Positions 1 through 5,635 of a stretch of 5,635 nt of DNA are shown here, piece after piece (positions within the stretch are counted from its first letter, which is position 1; each line of letters starts with the position of its first letter). The DNA is from Chloroflexota bacterium (GTDB taxonomy: Bacteria > Chloroflexota > Dehalococcoidia > Tepidiformales > Tepidiformaceae): assembly GCA_021823905.1 (NCBI GenBank), contig JAKALX010000274.1, forward strand, positions 1-5,635. The letters run 5' to 3'. The translations under genes and the position numbers were made by a program. A model generated the notes under the pieces. That model saw nothing but the letters and a program-made list of their open reading frames with translations. It made no database searches and was not told where the DNA came from.

Positions 1-375
1 GGGCCGGGGGCGCCGTTGTTTGGCGGGTGCTACGGCGGTGGGGACCGGATGAAGAAGATGGAGGACGTGGTGCGGTTCTACGAGTACTTCGGGCTGCACG
101 CGTCGGCGGAGGACCCGCGGCCTCCGGACCATCTGTCGACGGAGCTGGAGTTCATGAAGTTTCTTGCCTACAAGGAGGCGGCGTCGGCGTCGGTGCGGTT
201 GCAGGCGTCGTTTCGGCGGGCGCAGCTGGACTTTTCTGAGCGGGAGGTAGGCCGCTGGCTGCCGGAGCTGACGGCTGCGGTGGAGGCGAACAAGCCGCTG
301 CCGTTCTGGAAGTGGGCGGTAACGACGGCCAACGCCTTCGTCGCCGCCGACGCCGCCTACATGCGCTCGCTCTGA
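1..375 (+). CDS. TorD/DmsD/NarJ-family molybdoenzyme maturation chaperone, C-terminal part (5' partial)
   Basis: The reading frame is open from the first base to the TGA at 373-375, so only the last 124 residues are present and the true start lies upstream. The TTG at 16 is just an in-frame codon. The segment at nt 121-165 reads PPDHLSTELEFMKFL, the hallmark helix of the TorD/DmsD/NarJ chaperones. It is preceded by the family-like RMKKMEDVVRFYEYFGL (nt 49-99) and followed by a helical C-terminus with Trp-rich PFWKWAV. Members of this all-helical cytoplasmic family bind the apo catalytic subunit and help insert the molybdopterin cofactor, and some also proofread Tat export. The gene ends 25 bases before the molybdoenzyme gene, its likely client. 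In characterised type II operons (ddhABDC, serABDC, ebdABCD) the chaperone gene is downstream of the catalytic gene, so this order is different. Codon choice is strongly G-ending until about nt 325 and C-ending afterwards. The family call is firm; the exact subfamily is not. Confidence 0.88.
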   Translation, partial: GPGAPLFGGCYGGGDRMKKMEDVVRFYEYFGLHASAEDPRPPDHLSTELEFMKFLAYKEAASASVRLQASFRRAQLDFSEREVGRWLPELTAAVEANKPLPFWKWAVTTANAFVAADAAYMRSL

Positions 376-391
376 CGGCGGCGGACGAGAT

Positions 392-395
392 AGGA
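392..395 (+). promoter_or_regulatory. Weak ribosome binding site for the molybdoenzyme gene
   Basis: AGGA lies 5 bases before the ATG at 401, inside the 25-base gap after the chaperone stop. It is a short match to the anti-Shine-Dalgarno sequence and the only candidate. The gap shows no promoter-like or terminator-like structure, so read-through from the chaperone gene is likely. Confidence 0.45.
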
Positions 396-400
396 CGCCG

Positions 401-3157
401 ATGACGACCACCGGGACCGCTTCGCTCGATCGCTACCGAAAGCGCTGGAGCTGGGAGAAGGCGACCTTCGGGACGCACTGCCTGAACTGCCTTGCGACCT
501 GCCCCTACCGCGTGTTCTCGGCGGACGGGAAGGTGCTCTTCGAGGAGCCTGCCGCCGTTTTCGGCCAGGTCGAGGACGGCGTTCCCGACATGAACCCCAT
601 GAGCTGCCAGAAGGGCAGCGCCTGGAGCGTTCAGCTCACGGCGCCCGACCGGCTGCTCCATCCGCTGCGCCGGGTCGGCGAGCGCGGCTCTGGCGAATGG
701 GAGGAGATCTCCTGGGACGAGGCGCTGGGCGAAGCAGCGGACGCGATTGTCGAGGCGATCGACTTCGAGGGCCCGGAGTCGGTGGTCTTCGAGGAGACCG
801 TCGAAGGTGGGCTGCTCACGCAGGCGCCGTACCTGCGCTTCGCCGGGCTCATCGGCGCGGTGACGCTGGACGCCAACGGCCTCATCAACGACTTCCCGGC
901 TGGCCACCACATCACCTTCGGGAAGTTTTCGTGCGCGAGTAGCGTCGACGATACGTTCCACACCGAACTGGTGCTCATCTGGCATTCGAACCCGTCGTAC
1001 ACGTCGATCCCCTACGCACACTACATAACGGAGGCGCGCTACCACGGGAGCCGTGTCGTCTGCATTGCGCCTGACTACAGCCCATCGAGCCTGATGGCGG
1101 ACACGTACGTGCCGATCAAGGCGTCGACCGATGCGGCCTTCGCGCTTTCGATGTGCCAGGTCATCCTCGATGAAGGGCTCGCGAACACCGACTTCCTGCG
1201 ATCGCAGACCGATTTCCCGCTGCTTGTCATCGAGAGCACGCGGCGCTTCCTGCGAGCGAGCGACGTCGTCTCCGGCGGGAAAGAAGACCAGTTCTACTGG
1301 TGGGACGAAGCGGCATCAACCCTGGCGGAAGCGCCTCGGGGCACGCTGGATCCCGAGGACGTTCGCCCCGCGATGTCCGGGAAGTTCTCCGCCACCCTGG
1401 TGGACGGCACGACGGTCGACGTTGTGCCGGTTGCCGAGCTGCTGCGCGAGCGGCTGCAGGAGTACACACCCGAGCGCGCGAGCGAGATCTGCGGCGTCAA
1501 TCCGGAGGTCATTCGCGAACTCGCCCGAGAGGCCTCGCGGAAGCGAACCAAGATCCTCGAAGGCTTCAACACGCCCAAGTACTATCACGGCGACCTCATG
1601 GAGCGGGCGATGTGCCTGTTCCTCGCCGTGACCGGCAACTGGGGGCGGCCCGGGACCGGCATCCAGGGCCTCGCCCTTGCCGGCCTTGACGGCTACATGC
1701 TTTTCGGGATGAAGCAGAAGCGCGGCGTGGCGGAGACGATTCGCGTCATGGAAGGGGTCGAAGGCGCGATCGCGGCCCTGGGCAACCAGGACCCGGAGGC
1801 CTCCGACGAGATGGTGGGCTACGAGCTGCTGCAGCGCGGCGTCGTCTCGGGAACGGCCAGCCCGCCCGCCTTCTTCCACTTCTACCACTGCGGCTACAAG
1901 GACACCTGGAATCGCGCTGAGTGGAGCGATCCGACGATGAAGCGGTCGTTCGAGGACTACGTCAACGACGCGGTTCGCCGCGGCTGGTGGGGCGGCCTCG
2001 TCAAGCCGGGCCCGTCCACCGACCCGCAGGTGCTGTTCATCGTCGCCACCAACCCGATCCGGCGCCAGCGGGGCGGCAGCGACACGCTCCTCCAGAACCT
2101 CTGGCCGAAGTTGGAGAAGGTGATCGTCGTCGATACGCGGATGAGCGCCACCGCGCTCCAGGCGGACATCGTCCTCCCGGCCGCGATGCAGTACGAGCGC
2201 ATCAACCTGCAGTACGCGATCACGCACAGCTTCCGCGTCGGCTTCAGCGACGAGGCCGTCAAGCCCCAGGGCGAAGCGCGAACGGAATGGCAGATCTTCC
2301 GGGCGCTCTCGGAAAAAGTGCAGGAGCGCGCCGCCGAGCAGGGCGTCAACGAATACCTCGACGGGCGGCGGCAGCCCCGGCGGCTCGATAACCTCGCCTC
2401 CGCGTTCACCCTCAACGGCGCCTACGAAAGCGAAGAGGCCGTCGTCGACGAGTGGCTTCGCGACAGCATCGAGGCCGGGACGCTGCCCGAGGACGGCACG
2501 CTCCAATCGTTGCGCGAAAAGGGGACCACCCGCTTCTCCGGTCTCGGCATGTTCGCGCCGGGCCTGTCCCTCGCCGCAAACGTCGAGCCGAACAAGACCG
2601 TGACAGCGTTCCAGTGGCACGTCGAGGACTTCGTGCCCTACCCAACCCTGACGCACCGCGCGCAGTTCCTCATCGACCATCCCTGGTTCCAGGAAGCGGA
2701 CGAGGACCTGCCTCGCCACAAGGACACGCCCAAGATGGGCGGCGACTACCCGCTGCTCCTCACAAGCGGCCACTCGCGCTGGACCGTCCACGCGGTCTCG
2801 ATGGGCAACCCGACGCTCTCCGGCACGCATCGCGGCGAGCCGCTGGCCATTCTTTCGGCGGAAGACGCACGGTCACGCGGGATCGCCGACGGCGACCTCA
2901 TCGAGGTCCGCAACGATCGCGGCAGCTACGCCATCCGCGCGAAGGTCGCGCCGCGCGTCCGGCCGGGGCAGGTGATTGTTTATAACGGCTGGGAGCCTCA
3001 CATGTTCTCAGAGTGGAAGGGGCCGAACGAGGTCGAACCGGGCATGGTGAAATGGCTTCATCTCGTCAGCCGCTACGGCCATCTGCGGTATCTGCCGTTC
3101 GGCTGGCAGCCCGTTCCCGCTGATCGTGCCGTTTTTGTGGAGGTGGCAAAGCTATGA
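401..3157 (+). CDS. Molybdopterin (bis-MGD) oxidoreductase catalytic subunit, type II DMSO reductase family-like
   Basis: A complete 918-residue protein, close in length to the roughly 900-980-residue catalytic subunits of type II enzymes other than NarG. The N-terminal Fe-S site is H26-X3-C30-X3-C34-X34-C69, the same spacing as the FS0 site of NarG, with an additional Cys at 27. D164 in NDFPAGHHITFG aligns by pattern with the Asp that ligates Mo in NarG and EbdA. Other family blocks are ISWDEAL (103-109), FYWWDE (298-303), TGNWGRPGTG (411-420), NPIRRQRGG (551-559), VVDTRMSATALQADIVLPAA (576-595) and the C-terminal cofactor-binding domain starting near PLLLTSGHSRW (784-794). The expected chemistry is a two-electron oxo-transfer or hydroxylation; the substrate cannot be inferred. 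There is no twin-arginine signal peptide: H26 follows a short hydrophilic leader, so a cytoplasmic location is suggested. The stop overlaps the next start by ATGA, implying translational coupling. The superfamily call is very firm and the type II placement is good. The enzyme is unlikely to be NarG, which is about 1,250 residues. Confidence 0.93.
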   Translation: MTTTGTASLDRYRKRWSWEKATFGTHCLNCLATCPYRVFSADGKVLFEEPAAVFGQVEDGVPDMNPMSCQKGSAWSVQLTAPDRLLHPLRRVGERGSGEWEEISWDEALGEAADAIVEAIDFEGPESVVFEETVEGGLLTQAPYLRFAGLIGAVTLDANGLINDFPAGHHITFGKFSCASSVDDTFHTELVLIWHSNPSYTSIPYAHYITEARYHGSRVVCIAPDYSPSSLMADTYVPIKASTDAAFALSMCQVILDEGLANTDFLRSQTDFPLLVIESTRRFLRASDVVSGGKEDQFYWWDEAASTLAEAPRGTLDPEDVRPAMSGKFSATLVDGTTVDVVPVAELLRERLQEYTPERASEICGVNPEVIRELAREASRKRTKILEGFNTPKYYHGDLMERAMCLFLAVTGNWGRPGTGIQGLALAGLDGYMLFGMKQKRGVAETIRVMEGVEGAIAALGNQDPEASDEMVGYELLQRGVVSGTASPPAFFHFYHCGYKDTWNRAEWSDPTMKRSFEDYVNDAVRRGWWGGLVKPGPSTDPQVLFIVATNPIRRQRGGSDTLLQNLWPKLEKVIVVDTRMSATALQADIVLPAAMQYERINLQYAITHSFRVGFSDEAVKPQGEARTEWQIFRALSEKVQERAAEQGVNEYLDGRRQPRRLDNLASAFTLNGAYESEEAVVDEWLRDSIEAGTLPEDGTLQSLREKGTTRFSGLGMFAPGLSLAANVEPNKTVTAFQWHVEDFVPYPTLTHRAQFLIDHPWFQEADEDLPRHKDTPKMGGDYPLLLTSGHSRWTVHAVSMGNPTLSGTHRGEPLAILSAEDARSRGIADGDLIEVRNDRGSYAIRAKVAPRVRPGQVIVYNGWEPHMFSEWKGPNEVEPGMVKWLHLVSRYGHLRYLPFGWQPVPADRAVFVEVAKL
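3139..3144 (+). promoter_or_regulatory. Ribosome binding site inside the end of the molybdoenzyme gene
   Basis: GGAGGT lies 9 bases before the ATG at 3154. It sits within the last codons of the upstream gene and supports this start for the nitroreductase-like protein, which shares ATGA with the upstream stop. Confidence 0.7.
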
Positions 3158-4629
3158 CCGCACCAACCGGCGTTTCGCCGGCTCCCATCACTCTGACGCC
3201 GGCCGAGCACGAGCAGATCGCTCGTGTTTTCGAGCACGGGCCGTCGCTTTTCTCGCTCTTGTCCACGATCAGGACACGCCGATTCGGACTCGGCTACCAG
3301 AGCGAAACCGGCGAAGAGGAGATGCAGGCCTGGTCAACCCACCAGCCGATTCGCCAGCGCGAAGGGCCGCTCGCCTACTCCTCGGCGCATCAACCCGTGC
3401 CGCTCACGGAAGTCGAGGAGGCGCTCCTTGCCTGGGCCGCCCTCGGCCCGAACGGCATCGTGGCCGCCGACATCCCGGTCCAGGGCGACCTCTCCAGCCT
3501 GATCCACTGGGCCGGCCGCACGGTCCCCGGCTCGAGCAACGATTTCAGCGTCGATCTCTTCATCATCAACGACGCGGGCGTGCACCTCTACCGGCCCGGC
3601 ACCGAGCGGATGGCGCCGGTCGAGATCAACGGGCCCGCGGACTACTGGAAGATCCTCCACTGGTACCGGAACGGCCGCGTGAAAGTGAGTGACAAGCGCC
3701 CGGACGTCGGCTGGTTCACGGCTCCTCCTGGCACCCATAACGTCAACACGATGGGCGCCCCGCAGTACAACGTGAACCGGCCAGGGAGCACCTGGTTCCT
3801 GCCGGTCGGCGACGTGGGTCTCGAGTGGGTCAACCTCCTGCTATCGTCCTACCAGTTCTCCGGGTTCTATCTCCAGGATCCCGAGACGGACAAGCCGGCC
3901 GGCTGCGATCAGTGGATCCGGCCTGGATTCCTGGAGGTCGGCTTCCCGATCCCCACGTTCGACGAGCTCGCGCTGATGCTGCATTCGACGCAGGCAGCCT
4001 GCGTGGTCGAAAACATGCGGCTCGCCTGCGAGGCGCTCGGCCTCGGCGGCTGGGTGATGGGCGGCTACTCCGACGACCTCGTGCTTGGCGCCTATCCGGA
4101 GGTCGCCCAGGGGCTCGGGTTCTCCCACCTTGAACGCCAGCCCGCGAAGAATCCGTCGCGCACCGCGACCTGCCAGGGCCTGCGCGGCGTGCTCGAGGCG
4201 CACGTGACGCCGTCGCCCTGGTTCGGGAGCGCCGAGGCGCTCGTGAACCACGTTGTGAACATGCGCTACGCCCGCGGCGCCCAGCTTTCGCGCGAAGAGA
4301 ACTGGAACGAGCGCTCGGGCGGTCCATTCAACGAGAAGACGCTCGAGCACGTGCTCGAACACCCGCGTTCCCACATCCCCGACTGGGTCGTCCAGGCCGC
4401 CATCGACACCGTGAAGTACATCGTCGACAAGTACGGCTGCGCGCCGGCGATGATCAACCCCGTGCGGGCGAAGTTCTCCTGCCAGGCTCACCACGTCGAC
4501 CTCGACTACTACCGCCATTTCCACGCCGCGCCAGGCGGCGAACCGTATCTCGCTCCCGCTCAGCTTCTGTCGCACTTCCGCGACTGGCATCCCGGCGGAG
4601 CCGACCCGTATGAAGGGAGTGCGCGCTAG
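3154..4629 (+). CDS. Nitroreductase-like (putative FMN-binding) protein with C-terminal HHxD region
   Basis: A complete 491-residue protein that I cannot name. Several segments resemble the nitroreductase/SagB-type flavin fold. An Arg-rich RTRRFGLGYQ (40-49) precedes a PLTEVEEALLAWAALGPNG helix (83-101). GRTVPGSSNDFSVDLFIIND (121-140) is followed by a LYRP strand. The best segment, STQAACVVENMRLACEALGL (278-297), continues into GGWVMGGY and matches the helix and turn where nitroreductases pack against FMN. The middle has NRPGSTWFLPVGDVGLEW. The C-terminus (about 408-457) has DTVKYIVDKYG and then QAHHVDLDYY, with H446, H447 and D449, which could bind a metal or be catalytic. At 491 residues it is more than twice a typical 200-residue nitroreductase. 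No signal peptide or membrane segment is seen. It overlaps the molybdoenzyme stop by 4 bases and the next gene by 1 base, so its product is probably needed in step with them. Its role as redox partner or second enzyme is inferred. The flavin call is moderate; the reaction is unknown. Confidence 0.62.
   Translation: MTAPTGVSPAPITLTPAEHEQIARVFEHGPSLFSLLSTIRTRRFGLGYQSETGEEEMQAWSTHQPIRQREGPLAYSSAHQPVPLTEVEEALLAWAALGPNGIVAADIPVQGDLSSLIHWAGRTVPGSSNDFSVDLFIINDAGVHLYRPGTERMAPVEINGPADYWKILHWYRNGRVKVSDKRPDVGWFTAPPGTHNVNTMGAPQYNVNRPGSTWFLPVGDVGLEWVNLLLSSYQFSGFYLQDPETDKPAGCDQWIRPGFLEVGFPIPTFDELALMLHSTQAACVVENMRLACEALGLGGWVMGGYSDDLVLGAYPEVAQGLGFSHLERQPAKNPSRTATCQGLRGVLEAHVTPSPWFGSAEALVNHVVNMRYARGAQLSREENWNERSGGPFNEKTLEHVLEHPRSHIPDWVVQAAIDTVKYIVDKYGCAPAMINPVRAKFSCQAHHVDLDYYRHFHAAPGGEPYLAPAQLLSHFRDWHPGGADPYEGSAR
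4615..4619 (+). promoter_or_regulatory. Ribosome binding site deciding a GTG start
   Basis: GGGAG, within AAGGGAG, lies 9 bases before the GTG at 4629. It favours this GTG, which overlaps the preceding TAG stop by one base, over the in-frame GTG at 4659, which has no such motif in front of it. Confidence 0.6.
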
Positions 4630-5192
4630 TGTGGTCCAATCCTGATGTCTTCACTACTGTGCTTCAGGTCGTTTACGGCATCATCCACGACCTGAGCGTG
4701 GCCACCTACATCGGTGGCGCAATCGCCATGGAGTACGTCCTCGGGCCCGCGCAGGGTTCGATCCCGCCCGCCCAGGCCCAGGTGATGGGCCAGAAGACGG
4801 CCGATCGCTTCCTCTGGCTGGTGTGGGGCTCCCTGGGACTCATCGTCGTTACCGGGATTCTCCGGCTCGACAAGCTCGGTCACATCTCGCTGACAAGCTG
4901 GCCGATCCTGGGGTCGGACATGTCGCTCGGACACGATTATGGCCGCACCATCTGGGCCATGCTCTTCCTCTGGTGCGTGCTCGTCGTCAACGGCCTGATC
5001 ATGACGTTCTATCTCCGCCCGCGGCTCTCGGGCAAGCTCAAGGCCGGCACGACCACGGCCGGCGTCCAGGCAAGCATGCAGTCGAAGATGGAAGCGGCAA
5101 AGTGGGTCGGCCGAATCACGAAGGCGGATATCGTCATCGCCGTCGTGATCGCGCTCTTTGGCGCTTCTCTCCGGTTCAATGGCATCCTCTAG
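4629..5192 (+). CDS. Four-helix integral membrane protein, CopD-like (paralogue of the next gene)
   Basis: A 187-residue hydrophobic protein starting with GTG and sharing one base with the upstream TAG. By eye there are four membrane segments: about 8-38, 61-79, 107-129 and 166-183. The first contains H20 and the block YIGGAIAMEYVLGPAQ (27-42). The second ends in VVTG (73-76). Between helices 2 and 3 lies MSLGHDYGRT (98-107). The loop before helix 4 is rich in Lys and Arg (R130, R132, K136, K138, K153, K158), suggesting it is cytoplasmic, which would put the N-terminus and the SLG-YGRT loop outside. The His in helix 1 followed by a GG turn recalls CopD-type and related membrane proteins, some of which are cytochrome-b-like. 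Heme binding is possible but unproven. No NarI-like or EbdC/DdhC-like pattern was recognised. Context suggests a membrane anchor or quinone-linked subunit for the upstream oxidoreductase. The membrane call is firm; the family and function are tentative. Confidence 0.75.
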   Translation: MWSNPDVFTTVLQVVYGIIHDLSVATYIGGAIAMEYVLGPAQGSIPPAQAQVMGQKTADRFLWLVWGSLGLIVVTGILRLDKLGHISLTSWPILGSDMSLGHDYGRTIWAMLFLWCVLVVNGLIMTFYLRPRLSGKLKAGTTTAGVQASMQSKMEAAKWVGRITKADIVIAVVIALFGASLRFNGIL

Positions 5193-5209
5193 CGGAGCGC
5201 AACGTAACT

Positions 5210-5214
5210 GGAGG
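5210..5214 (+). promoter_or_regulatory. Ribosome binding site for the second membrane protein
   Basis: GGAGG lies 4 bases before the ATG at 5219, in the 26-base gap after the first membrane protein gene. This strong match fixes the start. No hairpin or promoter-like element is seen in the gap. Confidence 0.7.
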
Positions 5215-5218
5215 ACGC

Positions 5219-5635
5219 ATGGATTCCCTGATCGCGTGGCTCCATGCGATCGGCTGGTCGGCGTATGCCGGCGGTCCGATCACGATGGAGTGGGTGCTGC
5301 GATATGCGCAGCGGACGATGCCGCCGTCACAGGTGGCGGTCGTTTGCCAGCGAGCCGGGCACCTCTACCGCTGGTTCTCATTGGCCGCGCTGGCCGTGAC
5401 CGGCGCCACCGGCGTGCTGCTCTGGCTGCAACTCGACAACGCCGATCTCGCGGGCCGGCCGCGCCACCCGCGGATGAGTCTCGGGGATCCGTACGGCCGC
5501 ACGCTTCTTGTGCTGGCGATCGACTGGATGATCCTGGTGGCGCTGGTGAGCGCGATGGCGTTCTGGCTGCACCCGGCGCAGTCGCGCCGTTCGCGCCCGC
5601 ACATGACCCCGGAAGAGATTCAACAGGAGCGCGCT
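5219..5635 (+). CDS. Second CopD-like membrane protein, paralogue of the preceding gene (3' partial)
   Basis: The frame from ATG 5219 stays open for 139 codons to the window end, so the stop is outside. Three membrane segments are visible: about 3-27, 52-72 and 96-117. They are followed by a polar, basic tail (SRRSRPHMTPEEIQQERA) that is probably cytoplasmic; a fourth helix may follow beyond the window. It aligns with the previous protein at a constant offset of 11 residues through helix 2: H9/H20, Y16/Y27, GG at 18-19/29-30, ME-VL at 23-27/34-38, AQ at 30-31/41-42, PP at 35-36/46-47, Q44/Q55 and TG at 64-65/75-76. The offset becomes 12 afterwards: MSLG at 86-89/98-101, YGRT at 92-95/104-107 and the Pro at 119/131. 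The two genes therefore arose by duplication. They may form a heterodimer, each supplying one helix-1 His (inference). It is not a frameshifted fragment, since each copy has its own start and ribosome binding site. The function is unknown beyond membrane association with this operon. Confidence 0.8.
   Translation, partial: MDSLIAWLHAIGWSAYAGGPITMEWVLRYAQRTMPPSQVAVVCQRAGHLYRWFSLAALAVTGATGVLLWLQLDNADLAGRPRHPRMSLGDPYGRTLLVLAIDWMILVALVSAMAFWLHPAQSRRSRPHMTPEEIQQERA

Noticed and set aside
16..18. TTG at 16 as the start of the chaperone
   Set aside because: The frame is open to base 1, and the visible part begins in the middle of the family fold, just before the FYEYFGL and PDHL helices. The N-terminal helices must lie upstream.
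152..1045. A 297-codon minus-strand open frame spanning the chaperone end and the molybdoenzyme start
   Set aside because: The translation is Arg/Pro/Ala-rich with poly-Arg and Pro-Thr runs, crosses two real genes and has no family signal, so it is a shadow of GC-rich codons.
1316..2830. A 504-codon open frame on the minus strand opposite the molybdoenzyme gene
   Set aside because: It lies wholly inside a gene with clear family motifs. Its product is a low-complexity Arg/Ala/Val/Glu-rich sequence typical of the complementary frame of high-GC coding DNA, and no recognisable domain was seen.
401..3157. Assignment as respiratory nitrate reductase NarG
   Set aside because: The Fe-S spacing matches NarG, but the protein is about 330 residues shorter and no narH, narI or nitrate transporter gene is visible, so a specific substrate name is not justified.
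3271..3300. Possible twin-arginine signal (RTRRFGLGY) in the nitroreductase-like protein
   Set aside because: The Arg pair is at residues 42-43 with no hydrophobic stretch after it, followed instead by an acidic, polar segment. It fits the FMN-contact Arg region of nitroreductase-like proteins better.
3841..4590. A 249-codon minus-strand open frame opposite the nitroreductase-like gene
   Set aside because: It is an antisense shadow. The plus-strand frame has good start context, operon overlap and domain-like motifs, while this one has none.
5193..5218. Terminator or promoter between the two membrane protein genes
   Set aside because: The 26-base gap contains no GC-rich inverted repeat with a T-run and no convincing -35/-10 pair, only a ribosome binding site.

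Overview
The window looks like part of one co-directional operon (all genes on the + strand) from a high-GC bacterium, or less likely an archaeon. It carries a molybdenum or tungsten oxidoreductase module. GC is high by eye, third codon positions are mostly G or C, intergenic gaps are at most 26 bases, and two gene junctions overlap. The phylum cannot be fixed from sequence alone. A high-GC environmental lineage such as Chloroflexota or Actinobacteriota would fit, but that is a guess.

Layout from left to right: (1) nt 1-375, the C-terminal part of a TorD/DmsD/NarJ-type maturation chaperone whose start lies upstream of the window. (2) nt 401-3157, a complete 918-residue catalytic subunit of the DMSO reductase superfamily, most like the type II (Asp-ligated) branch that holds ethylbenzene dehydrogenase, dimethylsulfide dehydrogenase, selenate reductase, (per)chlorate reductase and NarG. 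(3) nt 3154-4629, a 491-residue protein with nitroreductase-like (FMN fold) segments and a C-terminal HHxD region, overlapping gene 2 by ATGA. (4) nt 4629-5192, a 187-residue four-helix membrane protein, overlapping gene 3 by one base. (5) nt 5219-5635, the first 139 residues of a second membrane protein clearly paralogous to gene 4, cut by the window end.

How they may work together (inference): the chaperone loads the cofactor into the molybdoenzyme. The nitroreductase-like protein could be a flavin partner or a second enzyme acting on the same compound. The paired membrane proteins, CopD-like with a conserved His in the first helix, could anchor the complex or pass electrons to or from the quinone pool. 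Three points depart from characterised type II enzymes. No four-cluster Fe-S beta subunit or heme-b gamma subunit lies next to the catalytic gene. The catalytic subunit has no visible Tat signal peptide. A nitroreductase-like gene sits where the beta subunit gene is expected. The substrate cannot be read from the sequence. No RNA genes, mobile elements, CRISPR arrays, repeats or convincing terminators were seen, and no non-coding stretch exceeds 26 bases.
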